Source: Saprospiraceae bacterium (GTDB lineage Bacteria; Bacteroidota; Bacteroidia; Chitinophagales; Saprospiraceae). Taken from it: a DNA stretch of 64,000 nt. The notes beneath the pieces were generated by a model. The model saw only the letters and a program-made list of their open reading frames with translations. It searched no databases and was not told where the DNA came from. The stretch lies in contig JAHBTU010000006.1 in the NCBI GenBank assembly GCA_019638455.1, positions 62,001-126,000 of the forward strand, given 5' to 3'. The stretch's first letter is position 1. Each line of letters opens with the position of its first letter. The position numbers and the translations under genes are program-made. Of this stretch, positions 33,244 to 42,102 are shown piece after piece.

Positions 33244-33939
33244 TCACATTCCTACCTCGTCCGCAAAGCTGTAGTAACCCCGCTCTGACACGATAAGATG
33301 GTCGAGCAAGGGTATTTCGAGCAGTTCTCCTGCTTGTTTCAGTTTTTTTGTCAAATCCACGTCTGCCTGACTGGGTTGCAGATTGCCGGAGGGATGGTTG
33401 TGTACTGCAATGAAGCAAGCGGCCCGAGCGTCGAGCGCGGCCTTCAGTACCATCCTCACATCCACTACCGTGCCGCCCATACCCCCTGTGCTGAGGCGCT
33501 CTCGTCCGAATACTTCATTGGCTCGATTGAGCAGCAATAGCCAAAACTCTTCGTGATGCAAGTCGGTGAGCAATGGCGCGATGGCATGAAAAGCGTCGCG
33601 GCTCGAATGTATGCGCGGGCGTTCGCGCAGGTCGGACAACTGACGCCGTCGGCCTATCTCGAGCGCGGCAGCTATGGTGATGGCTTTGGCTTCGCCCACG
33701 CCTTTGAATCGCTGCAATTCTTTTATTGAGCGTTTGCCGAGCTCATGCAAATTTTGGTCAACGGAAGCGAGTATGCGCTGCGCCAATGCGACAGCACTTT
33801 CCCCTACCGTGCCGGAGCCGATGAGTATGGCGAGCAATTCGGCATCTGACAAGGCTTGCTTGCCTTTGAGTTGCATTTTTTCTCTGGGGCGGTCTTCTTC
33901 GGCCCAAGCGGTGATGGCGCGGTAGTTGTCGGCGGGCAT
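33244..33939 (-). CDS. radC: RadC/MPN JAB-domain DNA repair-like protein
   Basis: The 231-residue protein has an N-terminal helix-hairpin-helix region (ELQRFKGVGEAKAITIAAALE) and a C-terminal JAB metalloprotease-like domain with the motif AVHNHPSGNLQPSQAD, whose His and Asp residues would bind zinc. The biochemical role of RadC is unsettled despite its name. The ATG at 33939 (MPADNYRAITAWAEEDRPREK) matches the usual family N-terminus better than the frame start at 33987. Confidence 0.93.
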   Translation of the reverse strand: MPADNYRAITAWAEEDRPREKMQLKGKQALSDAELLAILIGSGTVGESAVALAQRILASVDQNLHELGKRSIKELQRFKGVGEAKAITIAAALEIGRRRQLSDLRERPRIHSSRDAFHAIAPLLTDLHHEEFWLLLLNRANEVFGRERLSTGGMGGTVVDVRMVLKAALDARAACFIAVHNHPSGNLQPSQADVDLTKKLKQAGELLEIPLLDHLIVSERGYYSFADEVGM

Positions 33940-34071
33940 GATTTGTTGCTTTAGTGATTCGTGACAAAAGTCGTTTGTCAGACGCAAATACCCAAGCGAT
34001 TAAAGCAACCAAATTGCATTTCATCAAATCAAGTGGGCTAATCATTCTCTTCGCACAAAAAACACTTCTCT

Positions 34072-34725
34072 ATGAATTACGCTCTTCTATTGTCATCTGC
34101 CTTGGTCTTGTTTGCGCATTCCTTATTGGGCCAAACTTTTGCGCTGGGCGCGCGCGGTGGGTATTCGTTTACCAATATCCATCTTTCAGGGATAAAATGG
34201 CAGGATGGACTGGTGCCGCCGAACAGCACAGACCCGCTGCACGGCTTTCATGCCGGTTTGGAAGGAAAGATGGATTTCAATCAAAAATGGGCTTTGTTGT
34301 TTGGTGTTCAATACAGCCAAAAGGGTTTTGAGTCGCAACTTTTCTGGCCTGCTGGCCCCGCTTCGGCGAGGAATGTTTTTCACTATATCTACCTCCCGGT
34401 GGTCGTTGATTTTCAGGTCTGGCGCGGGTTGTCTGTTCAGGCAGGCATGGAAGGAGGGCGCTTGCTTAGTGTTCGCGCCATATCGGGAGGCGAAAATGTC
34501 AACATCAATAAACTGGGCATTTATAGGGATTTTGATTTTGGCCTCATCGCTGGGTTGGAGTACCGCATTCGCCGCTTTTTCATCGGGGCGCGGCAGAGTT
34601 GGGGCATCTATGATTTGTACGGAGATGTCAAGTTTACGGATGAGAATGGCAATGAATTGGGCGAACTTAAGAGTTTTCATCGCGCGGCGCAGATTTCAGT
34701 AGGATATCGCCATCCTTTGCCCTAA
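34072..34725 (+). CDS. Outer-membrane beta-barrel (PorT-like) protein
   Basis: A 217-residue protein with a signal peptide (ALLLSSALVLFAHSLLGQ) followed by alternating amphipathic strands ending in aromatic residues (GLEGKMDFNQKWALLFGVQYSQKGF, FDFGLIAGLEYRIRRFFIGARQSWG). This is the pattern of the PorT-like eight-stranded barrels common in Bacteroidota. The specific role is unknown and no operon partner is visible. Confidence 0.8.
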   Translation: MNYALLLSSALVLFAHSLLGQTFALGARGGYSFTNIHLSGIKWQDGLVPPNSTDPLHGFHAGLEGKMDFNQKWALLFGVQYSQKGFESQLFWPAGPASARNVFHYIYLPVVVDFQVWRGLSVQAGMEGGRLLSVRAISGGENVNINKLGIYRDFDFGLIAGLEYRIRRFFIGARQSWGIYDLYGDVKFTDENGNELGELKSFHRAAQISVGYRHPLP

Positions 34726-34727
34726 AA

Positions 34728-34861
34728 AAGAGGCAGCTGTCTCGCAAGATCGATAACGGTTGATGAGCGTTTATGAAAGTTGCTCCTAAAAATGCTGCCA
34801 GATGTCGCATCTCTTAGCATCAAAAATCAACCTTTATCAACCTTTTGAGATAGCTGCTCTT
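34728..34861. repeat. ~134-bp inverted-repeat (MITE-like) element
   Basis: The left end AAGAGGCAGCTGTCTCGCAA and the right end, read on the minus strand, AAGAGCAGCTATCTCAAAAG are imperfect inverted copies that extend over ~37 bp (through CGGTTGAT / AGGTTGAT). Size and ends are like the element at 21942. There is no coding frame. Confidence 0.6.
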
Positions 34862-34911
34862 CCAAGTAGGTTTAATAAAACGGTCACAATCCAACGGTCG
34901 TCAACAGCTGC

Positions 34912-36711
34912 TCAAAAACACCAGCCATTGGCCTGTAGCAATGCTTGGGCCACGAGGCGGCGTTTTTCTTTTACATTTACCGGGGGGTATTTGGCGAAGC
35001 GCTTCACGCCCATTAGGAAGGTTTTGAGCAGGTCGCCTTCGGCAAAGGATGCGATAGCGTCGGTGGCATTTTTGGTCATGCGCGCCGTTGCATCGTGGAA
35101 GTAGATTTGCAACATCGCGTCGTACACTTCTTGTGGTTGCTCTTTTTGCATATCGGCCAGTTTCTGCACCCGCAACAACATGGATTCCGCTGTGTAGAGG
35201 TCAATGAGCATATCGGCACAGTTCATCAACAGTTCCTGCTCCTCTTTCAGGTTGAGTTTGCCATCCATCTGCATCTTGGCTGCTCCCCCTGCTGTCATCA
35301 AGATTATTTTTCTGAAATCAGCGAGGGCTTTGCGTTCCTCGGCATAGTCGCCCTCTACTTTTTCAAAAGACGGCATCGCCGCAAGTTCTTTCTGAACGGC
35401 CCACGCTGGGCCTACGATGTCCAACTGACCTTTCAATGCGCGTTTGAACAATTGGTCCACCATGAGCATCCGGTTGATTTCGTTGGTGCCTTCATAGATG
35501 CGGTTGATGCGGCTATCGCGGTAGGCACGGGCGGCTGGGTATTCTTCGCTGAAGCCGATACCGCCGTGAATCTGCACATTCTCGTCCACGCAGTAATCGG
35601 TCACTTCGGAGCCAATCACTTTCAAGATGGAACATTCGATGGCATATTCCTCCGCTGCCTCCAAGGTGGCTTGGCCGAAGGATTTCCCCTCCGCTTCGGC
35701 GGCTGCTTTTTTGTCTTGCATCAGTTGTGAAGTGCGGAACCCTGCGCTTTCGGCGGCGAAATTGCGCACTGCCATTTCTGCCAACTTGTGCTGAATGGCG
35801 CCAAAAGAACCGATTGGCTGACCAAACTGAATGCGTTCGTTGGCATAGCGAGTGGCCATGTTGACAACTTCTTTGTTGCCCCCGATACACATCACGCCGA
35901 GTTTGTAGCGGCCAATGTTCAGTGCGTTGAAAGCAATCAAATGGCCTTTGCCAATTTCGCCCAACACGTTTTCAGCAGGCACTTTGGCATTCTCAAAAAA
36001 TACTTGACGAGTAGAGGAACCTTTGATGCCAAGTTTGTCTTCTTCTTCGCCCAATGTGATGCCCGGTGTGTCGCGCTCCACGATGAATCCGGTGAATTTG
36101 TCGCCACCGATTTTTGCGAACACGATGAATATGTCCGCAAAACCAGCATTGGTAATCCACATTTTCTGTCCGTTCAGGATGTAGTGGCTACCATCGGCGC
36201 TCAAGTCGGCTCGAGTCTTGGCATTGAGCGCATCGGAGCCTGAACCCGGCTCAGTAAGGCAGTAGGCTGCTTTCATTTCTCCAGAGATGAGCCGGGGCAG
36301 ATATTTTTCTCTTTGCTCTTCGGTGCCAAAATACAAGATTGGCAACATCCCGATACCTGTGTGCGCCGCGATGGACGTGGAAAAAGAACCGCACGGCCCC
36401 AGCACATCGGCTATCACGGTGTTGGTGTTGGTATCGAGTTCCGTGCCGCCGTACTTGGCTGGCATGTGAGCGCCGAGCAGGCCCAATTCCCCTGCCTTTT
36501 CCAGCAAGCGTTCGGTCAGCCCTGGCTCGCGTTTTTCGATTTTCAGGCGGTTGGGCGCAATCTCGTTGTTTAGGAAGTCTGAGGCCATTTGTTTGACCAT
36601 GAGTTGCTCCTCGTTGAGTTCTTCGGGAATGAACGTGTCCTCCGGACTGCTCTCTCTGATGAGGAATTCCCCCCCCTTGAGCACATCCGTTTTTTCCAAA
36701 ATATCGAACAT
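34912..36711 (-). CDS. Acyl-CoA dehydrogenase, long form (very-long-chain type)
   Basis: The 599-residue flavoprotein has the acyl-CoA dehydrogenase core (LTEPGSGSDALNAKT, WITNAGFADIF, QIHGGIGFSEEYPAARAYRDSRI, IYEGTNEINRM with the likely catalytic Glu) and an extra helical C-terminal domain of about 190 residues. This domain layout is that of the very-long-chain acyl-CoA dehydrogenases that act in fatty-acid beta-oxidation. It is a single gene near an Lrp-type regulator, with which it shares orientation but is separated by 205 bp. Confidence 0.93.
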   Translation of the reverse strand: MFDILEKTDVLKGGEFLIRESSPEDTFIPEELNEEQLMVKQMASDFLNNEIAPNRLKIEKREPGLTERLLEKAGELGLLGAHMPAKYGGTELDTNTNTVIADVLGPCGSFSTSIAAHTGIGMLPILYFGTEEQREKYLPRLISGEMKAAYCLTEPGSGSDALNAKTRADLSADGSHYILNGQKMWITNAGFADIFIVFAKIGGDKFTGFIVERDTPGITLGEEEDKLGIKGSSTRQVFFENAKVPAENVLGEIGKGHLIAFNALNIGRYKLGVMCIGGNKEVVNMATRYANERIQFGQPIGSFGAIQHKLAEMAVRNFAAESAGFRTSQLMQDKKAAAEAEGKSFGQATLEAAEEYAIECSILKVIGSEVTDYCVDENVQIHGGIGFSEEYPAARAYRDSRINRIYEGTNEINRMLMVDQLFKRALKGQLDIVGPAWAVQKELAAMPSFEKVEGDYAEERKALADFRKIILMTAGGAAKMQMDGKLNLKEEQELLMNCADMLIDLYTAESMLLRVQKLADMQKEQPQEVYDAMLQIYFHDATARMTKNATDAIASFAEGDLLKTFLMGVKRFAKYPPVNVKEKRRLVAQALLQANGWCF

Positions 36712-36916
36712 TGTATTAAGACAGGTTGTGAGACAAAATTAGTTAGCGAATTTTCGCCACAAAAGTATGAGTTAAGGTCTCAACAATGCAAGGCTGGAAA
36801 AAGTTTTTCGAAAGATTTTTTTGAAATTGCTCAAAACGGGCAAAGGATAGCGCAGGACAGGGCACCGATTGCCTGTTTTTCACAGGCGATGCTTTGCTGG
36901 CAATTTGATGAAAAGC

Positions 36917-37423
36917 CTACCGAATCGGCAGCATTGTTGTGTTCTTCACCTCCGTCATTACAAAGTGGCTTTGCACGCGCCCTATATTTTCGAGGGCTGC
37001 CAGTTTTTCCTTGATGAATCGTTGGTAGTCGTCCATATCGTTGACCACAACTTTGAGCAAATAATCATACTCGCCCGTGATATGGTGACATTCCAACACC
37101 TCTGGCAGGTCTATCACCGCTGCTTCGAATTGCAGCAAAAAATCGCGGTTGTGTTCCTTGAGTGACACCTCGCAAAGAACGAGCATCGCCAACCCGATTT
37201 TGCGGCGGTCAAGCAAAGCCGTGTAGCCAGCTATGTAGCCTTCTTTTTCCAATCTTTTCACGCGCTCAAAAACAGGTGTGGTAGTCAGATTGAGCCGAGC
37301 TGCTATTTCCTTGGTGGTCAGAAACGCATCCTCTTGGAGGAGTTGGAGAATAGCGCGGTCTGATGCGTCAATTGTCACAGATTTTTTTTCCACGAAATGG
37401 CAATTTAGAAAACAAAAATACAC
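36917..37423 (-). CDS. Lrp/AsnC family transcriptional regulator
   Basis: A DNA-binding regulator with an N-terminal winged helix (DRAILQLLQEDAFLTTKEIAARLNLTTTPVFERVKRLEKEGYI) and a C-terminal ligand-sensing domain (HHITGEYDYLLKVVVNDMDDY). The real start may be the GTG at 37393, since the first ten residues (MYFCFLNCHF) are unlike the family. It is divergent from a PLP-dependent sulfur-amino-acid lyase gene and probably controls it and itself from the AT-rich region between them. Confidence 0.92.
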   Translation of the reverse strand: MYFCFLNCHFVEKKSVTIDASDRAILQLLQEDAFLTTKEIAARLNLTTTPVFERVKRLEKEGYIAGYTALLDRRKIGLAMLVLCEVSLKEHNRDFLLQFEAAVIDLPEVLECHHITGEYDYLLKVVVNDMDDYQRFIKEKLAALENIGRVQSHFVMTEVKNTTMLPIR

Positions 37424-37529
37424 GATTATTCTTTAAATAAGTTGAATTTAAGTTTTTTATCCTTAAATCAATTTACATATTGGCAAACGATTCCGCAAAC
37501 ATGAATTTTGCAATAAAAATTGCCGCGTC
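37424..37529. promoter_or_regulatory. AT-rich divergent regulatory region
   Basis: The 106-bp region between the lrp-like and the PLP-enzyme gene is strongly AT-rich, with TTTAAATAAG, GAATTTAAG and CCTTAAATC words that resemble degenerate Lrp sites. The binding sites cannot be placed with certainty. Confidence 0.4.
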
Positions 37530-38831
37530 ATGAAACGAGATTTAAAACCCGAAACCTTGATGATGTCGCATGGCTACCGCCCCGAATGGTCGGAGGGTGC
37601 CGTGAAATGTCCCATTTTCCAGACATCAACCTTTGCATTTCGCACTGCCGAAGAGGGCAAGGCTTTTTTTGAAGTTGCATACGGGCTGCGCGAGAAGGGT
37701 GCAAAAGAAAGAACTGGCCTCATCTATAGCCGACTGAACAATCCCGACATGGAAATCCTTGAGGAGCGGCTTAAACTGTGGGATAAAGCCGAAGCCTGTG
37801 CTGTCTTCGAGAGCGGCATGTCAGCCATCTCAACGGCACTGTTCGAGTTTTTGCGGCCGGGCGATTTGTTGCTCTGCAGCAATCCTTTATATGGGGGCAC
37901 AAGTCACTTTGTGCATCATGTGCTGACTAAGTTTGGCATTGAGGTGCTGGGCTTCAGCCCCGGCGCAAGTCGTGAAGAATTGTTGCAAATCGTTGAGGCA
38001 TCAGGCAAAAAAGACCGCCTCGGCATGATATACATCGAAACGCCAGCAAACCCAACGAACGACCTCGTGGACATCGCCGTGTGTCGCTCTGTGGCAAACG
38101 TATTTGGTCGAAATGGCAGGCAAGTCTTAGTGGCTGTGGACAATACTTACATGGGACCGATTTGGCAGCATCCGCTACGCCACGGCGCTGACCTCGTTTT
38201 ATACTCTGCTACCAAATATATTGGTGGACACAGCGATGTCATAGCAGGTGCCTGCCTTGGCCCGACGGAACTAATTTCACGGGTGAAAACGCTGCGTACC
38301 TTTTTGGGAAACATGATAGCCCCACATACAGGTTGGTTGTTGCTGAGAAGCCTTGAGACCCTTAAACTTCGAATGGAAAAGCAATCTGAAAACGCTCAGG
38401 TCATCGCCCGCCGCCTTGCCCGGCACCCAAAAGTGGCCAAAGTGCACTATCTCGGTCTGTTGACACCTGAAGATGGCGAGGCCTACGAAATATATCGGAG
38501 GCAGTGCTCATCGCCGGGGGCAATGGTTTCTTTTGAAGTGAAGGGAGGTGAAAAGGAGGCTTTTTCATTTCTTAACCATCTGAAAATTGTGAAATTAGCC
38601 GTGAGCCTTGGCAGTACAGAATCTTTGGCTCAACACCCTGCCACGATGACCCACGCGGGTGTTGGCCATGCCGAGAAAATTGCCTTTGGCATCAGTGACG
38701 CGCTCATTCGTCTGTCCGTTGGCGTGGAGCATGTGGAGGACCTGTGGTGGGATTTGGAACAGGCGCTCGACAAAATCCCAGAGCATCGGGAACCGGCACC
38801 GGAGGTGATGTTGAGTCCCAATTATGTTTGA
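37530..38831 (+). CDS. Cys/Met metabolism PLP-dependent enzyme (methionine gamma-lyase-like)
   Basis: A cytoplasmic 433-residue enzyme of the cystathionine gamma-synthase / methionine gamma-lyase family. Signatures are TGLIYSRLNNPDMEILEERL, FESGMSAISTALF, IYIETPANPTN, DNTYMGPIWQHPL, the PLP lysine in LYSATKYIGGHSDV and SLGSTESLAQHPATMTHAG. It may cleave methionine, homocysteine or cystathionine; the exact substrate cannot be settled. The divergent Lrp regulator recalls the mdeR-mdeA arrangement known for methionine gamma-lyase in Pseudomonas. Confidence 0.9.
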   Translation: MKRDLKPETLMMSHGYRPEWSEGAVKCPIFQTSTFAFRTAEEGKAFFEVAYGLREKGAKERTGLIYSRLNNPDMEILEERLKLWDKAEACAVFESGMSAISTALFEFLRPGDLLLCSNPLYGGTSHFVHHVLTKFGIEVLGFSPGASREELLQIVEASGKKDRLGMIYIETPANPTNDLVDIAVCRSVANVFGRNGRQVLVAVDNTYMGPIWQHPLRHGADLVLYSATKYIGGHSDVIAGACLGPTELISRVKTLRTFLGNMIAPHTGWLLLRSLETLKLRMEKQSENAQVIARRLARHPKVAKVHYLGLLTPEDGEAYEIYRRQCSSPGAMVSFEVKGGEKEAFSFLNHLKIVKLAVSLGSTESLAQHPATMTHAGVGHAEKIAFGISDALIRLSVGVEHVEDLWWDLEQALDKIPEHREPAPEVMLSPNYV

Positions 38832-38931
38832 TTAGAAGCCAACGTTGGATACGATGCCCTGTCCCGGATTGACTGGAATGGGGCTTTTTCTTTGCCCAAA
38901 TGAAAACGATTTGCGAAATTGTCTTGGTTGA

Positions 38932-39036
38932 CACACCCCGCGCCGCCAAGTTTTGAGCATAGCGAAAAGCGCAAACTGCTCAACGTCAAGGAGAACAATC
39001 ATGGCCATTTGACAAACCATAGCGAATCAAGGCGTA
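38932..39036. repeat. 105-bp dispersed repeat, copy C
   Basis: CACACCCCGCGCCGCCAAG at the left end and AGCGAATCAAGGCGTA at the right end align with copy B. Its ends have decayed most of the four copies. Confidence 0.75.
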
Positions 39037-39235
39037 CTTTTTCGCGCAATGCACACGCCTGTCCAAGGCGAGTTCCCACACGAATGGCGGCAATCATGTA
39101 AGTTTGCCACGCTTTGGCCAAAATCATTCCCACGAACCATTAACAAGGCAGCCCATCTCTTTTGGCCTCCGACCACACAATTTGAGCCAACCGCTCAGCA
39201 TCTTTGCACCAATTTTTCACAAAATCAACTTTCGC

Positions 39236-39745
39236 ATGGCAAACGAGACCAAAACCGAGAAAGGGAAAAATCGAGAAACGCTCTTGCTGGTCGTTATCGC
39301 CCTGTTTGGCATCGCTGGGCTTGTCGCGCTTCAATTTTCGCGGAAAGACCCCACCCGTCGTTCGGGCGACAAGTCACTTGTGCAAGCGGAAAATCAAGCC
39401 ACCGACGTTGACCCCAACGCCTCCGCTCCCATCCAGAAAATACCCGGCGAACTACTGCACACCAGCGAACACCCGGAAGCAGGCCGTCCTTTCAAATTCT
39501 ACATGGTGAAATACAGCCAAGGACCCGAATACGAACTCGATTTTGGCGACGGAAGCCCTCGCAAACCTTTTGTGGATGGCACCGTGCAACACACCTTTAA
39601 AAAACACGGCCCCTGCATCGTGACACTATACGCCCGCTATGAAGGTCAGGAGGTGGCGCTCGACACGCTCCGAAGAATCGTGGCCCGCGTCAAGGAAGAG
39701 GTGCTGGTAGGGCCGAAAGGAAAACCCGTCATTGATTATGACTAA
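39236..39745 (+). CDS. Membrane-anchored PKD-like domain protein
   Basis: From the ATG at 39236 the protein has 169 residues: a short charged N-terminus, one membrane segment (LLLVVIALFGIAGLVALQF) and a periplasmic part. The part from YELDFGDGSPRKPF to QHTFKKHGPCIVTLYARYEG has the DFGDGS...HTF...G.Y pattern of a PKD domain, an Ig-like fold common in surface proteins of this phylum. The function is unknown. Confidence 0.75.
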   Translation: MANETKTEKGKNRETLLLVVIALFGIAGLVALQFSRKDPTRRSGDKSLVQAENQATDVDPNASAPIQKIPGELLHTSEHPEAGRPFKFYMVKYSQGPEYELDFGDGSPRKPFVDGTVQHTFKKHGPCIVTLYARYEGQEVALDTLRRIVARVKEEVLVGPKGKPVIDYD

Positions 39746-39777
39746 CAAACGGTTTTGCTTGATTTTTTTAACGAAAA

Positions 39778-39808
39778 TTTTGCAGCCAAACCCTTTTCAG
39801 TAGTTTTG
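39778..39808 (+). promoter_or_regulatory. Promoter of the ATP-grasp gene
   Basis: TTTG (39778-39781), 19 bp, TAGTTTTG (39801-39808): a full match to the Bacteroidota consensus. The start codon follows 55 bp downstream. Confidence 0.8.
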
Positions 39809-39863
39809 TCGCACACTGAAACGCAAACCGGTATTTCGCACACATCACAAACATTAGAACGGA

Positions 39864-40877
39864 ATGAAGAAAATCGGAATTCTACACGGCAAGGAATCAT
39901 CCTTCCCAGAGGCATTTGTCGCCCGCATCAATGCCAAAAAAGTCAAGGGCATACACGCCGAGCCAGTCCTCGTGGAGGAACTGATGCAAGGGCACCCAAC
40001 ATCTTATGCGGTGATGATAGACCGCATCAGCCAAGATGTCCCCTTTTATCGAGCCTATTTGAAAAATGCGGCGCTCAACGGCACCGCCGTGCTCAACAAC
40101 CCTTTTTGGTGGAGCGCCGACGAAAAGTTTTTCAACAATTGCCTTTCCACTAAAATCGGTGTCCCGGTGCCCCGCACCATTCTGTTGCCCTCCAAACAGA
40201 TGCCACCCGACACCAGTGCCCAAAGCTTCCGCAACATGAAGTACCCGCTCGACTGGGAAAAAATGATTGACTATCTCGGCGGCTTTCCCCTCTTTATGAA
40301 ACCCCATGCAGGCGGCGGCTGGAAAAACGTCTATAAAGTCAACAACTTCGATGAGTTTTTCCGCGATTACAACGAGACCAACACCCTCGTCATGCTGCTG
40401 CAAGAAGCCATTGATTTCGATGCCTATTTTAGATGCTACTGCCTCGGCGGCAAATATGTGCGCATCATGGACTATGAGCCGCGCAACCCTCACCATCTGC
40501 GCTATGTGGCCGACCACAAAGTACCCAAAGCACTGCGCGACCAAATGCACGAGCTGGTGCTGCGCATCAACCACGCACTTGGCTACGACTTCAACACCGT
40601 CGAATTCGCCATACGCGATGGCATCCCCTACGCCATTGATTTCTGCAACCCGGCGCCCGATGCCGACGTAAACTCGGTCGGCGAGGAGAACTTTGAATGG
40701 GTAGTGGAAAATGCGGCGAACATGGCCATCGAGAAAGCCCTTGCCCACAAGGATGGCGGCAACAACCTCACATGGGGCACTTTCGTGCACGACGCAGTGG
40801 CTGGCCGTATGCCAACCATGCCCGATGGGGGAAAAGCCCAAAAAACAAGTGGCAAAGCATCGAAAGCGAAAAAGTGA
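39864..40877 (+). CDS. ATP-grasp (RimK-like) protein
   Basis: A 337-residue cytoplasmic protein. The ATP-grasp features are GVPVPRTILLPSK before the fold, GFPLFMKPHAGGGWKNVYKV (ATP-binding Lys and loop), LVMLLQEAIDFDAYFRCYCLGGKYVRIM and the late TVEFAIRDGIPYAIDFCNPAPD with the metal-binding residues. Such enzymes ligate a carboxylate to an amine or thiol; the substrate is not evident. The C-terminus is a short Lys-rich tail. It has its own promoter and terminator, so it is monocistronic. Confidence 0.85.
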   Translation: MKKIGILHGKESSFPEAFVARINAKKVKGIHAEPVLVEELMQGHPTSYAVMIDRISQDVPFYRAYLKNAALNGTAVLNNPFWWSADEKFFNNCLSTKIGVPVPRTILLPSKQMPPDTSAQSFRNMKYPLDWEKMIDYLGGFPLFMKPHAGGGWKNVYKVNNFDEFFRDYNETNTLVMLLQEAIDFDAYFRCYCLGGKYVRIMDYEPRNPHHLRYVADHKVPKALRDQMHELVLRINHALGYDFNTVEFAIRDGIPYAIDFCNPAPDADVNSVGEENFEWVVENAANMAIEKALAHKDGGNNLTWGTFVHDAVAGRMPTMPDGGKAQKTSGKASKAKK

Positions 40878-40906
40878 GAATTTGCTTTCTGCTTCAAACA
40901 AACTGG

Positions 40907-40946
40907 AAACCCGCTCGCGAGTCATTCGCGCAGCGGGTTTTTCTTT
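40907..40946 (+). terminator. Terminator of the ATP-grasp gene
   Basis: AAACCCGCT...AGCGGGTTT forms a stem whose inner part CGCGA...TCGCG also pairs. TTTTTCTTT follows directly. Confidence 0.8.
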
Positions 40947-41328
40947 AAGCCTCGATTCAAAAAGCACTCCACAGGAAAAATTTCCAAAAATCCATCAAAC
41001 GCTGTTCACGCGAGTTTCCAACAACGCATCAACCACAGCATCCTTCCTCGAATCTTCAAAGAACCGCGCCTTTTCTGCACCTTCCGCTACGCCGACCACA
41101 TTTCTGTTCTTTGACAAAACCGGACAAAACGTTGCCTCGTATATGTGACTTTGATACCGCTCAAAGTCTAAATCCCGCTCTCCTCAAAAAATTTTTCTCA
41201 AAAAAACCTGAACGCGCGATTTTTTGGCACTCCGTTTGACAATACCCCTGTATGCGCCGAAAAATAACAAAAAGCGCCGTTTAATCGAAAATCATCCACA
41301 TCATCTCACAAACCAATACTTAAGCAAC
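40947..41328. other. Intergenic region, no gene seen
   Basis: This ~380-bp stretch upstream of the secreted-protein gene has no convincing frame. A TTGACA at 41238 is followed by poor -10 matches, and no TTTG/TAnnTTTG pair at the right spacing is found. Confidence 0.4.
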
Positions 41329-41985
41329 ATGAAAAAGAACGCCGCAATTCCGACCATCCTGCTCGCTCTCGCCAGCCTCTTCGCTTTCCAAGTGAAAGCA
41401 CAAGACGCTCCGACGTTTCAGGATTTCTTGGCTCAGTTTCCGGCTGCCGAGCTTCCCTACTCCTTCAACGCCGAAGAATTGCAAGGCCAGCTTCAAAACA
41501 ACACCACAGCCAAAGCCAAGCGCCTTGGTTGGGAATACTACGAGTTCCTTCCCGAACTCGAGCGCAGCGCCCAATTCAGCAGCATGCCGGTATATCCAGA
41601 GCCAGTCGCAAAATTTGAAACGGAAAACAACATCGCCGTTCTTTACAATATCGCTCGCGGCCTGAGCCGTGGCACAAAAACCTACAGCATCACCATTTTC
41701 GACAAAGAAGGTCAATATGTCGGCACCCACTATGTGGCAGGTGTGAACCCCAACTCACTTACTGTTGCGACAATTGCCGAAAACCTCAGCGCCGACGTGA
41801 AGGAATACAAAGTGAACTGGGCCAATGACTTCCGCACTTTCGGTGCGCAAGACAATCAAATCAGCCTCAACCTCACCGACTTCCAGACGATTGACCTCGT
41901 TGCTCCCGGCAATCCTGACCAAATCGAGTGGTCGAGCCGCACCGCCCCACAGGATACTTCCGCTGACTTGGCTAAAATGAAATGA
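41329..41985 (+). CDS. Secreted protein of unknown function
   Basis: From the ATG at 41329 the protein has 218 residues with a clear signal peptide (MKKNAAIPTILLALASLFAF, cleavage after VKAQ). The mature part has no membrane segment and no family I recognise; it has mixed alpha/beta character (LGWEYYEFLPELERSAQF, TYSITIFDKEGQYVGTHYVAG). The frame start at 41224 would place the signal peptide internally, so it is rejected. A strong terminator follows. Confidence 0.75.
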   Translation: MKKNAAIPTILLALASLFAFQVKAQDAPTFQDFLAQFPAAELPYSFNAEELQGQLQNNTTAKAKRLGWEYYEFLPELERSAQFSSMPVYPEPVAKFETENNIAVLYNIARGLSRGTKTYSITIFDKEGQYVGTHYVAGVNPNSLTVATIAENLSADVKEYKVNWANDFRTFGAQDNQISLNLTDFQTIDLVAPGNPDQIEWSSRTAPQDTSADLAKMK

Positions 41986-42027
41986 CTGACAACCGAAGAC
42001 ATTAAAAACTGAATATAAGGCTGGAGC

Positions 42028-42062
42028 CATCCGATTCGTTTCGGGTGGCTCTTTTTTTTTGC
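42028..42062 (+). terminator. Terminator of the secreted-protein gene
   Basis: GAGCCATCCGA...TTCGGGTGGCTC forms a stem around a short loop and is followed by a run of nine T. Confidence 0.85.
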
Positions 42063-42102
42063 AAAAAAAAAGCCCGGCCGCGACTTTTCACGACCGGGGT
42101 TC
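42063..42102 (-). terminator. Minus-strand terminator-like hairpin
   Basis: CCCGGCCG and CGACCGGG pair with one mismatch; on the minus strand the stem is followed by a run of nine or more T. No gene is seen upstream of it on the minus strand within 600 bp, so either an unannotated transcript ends here or it is the back half of a bidirectional terminator. Confidence 0.5.

Noticed and set aside
33146..33418. N-terminal extension of the 32726-33145 lipoprotein
   Set aside because: The extra residues are Arg/Ser-rich, overlap radC and would bury the signal sequence.
41238..41262. Sigma70-like TTGACA with weak -10
   Set aside because: Bacteroidota vegetative promoters use TTTG/TAnnTTTG, and no matching -7 element follows.
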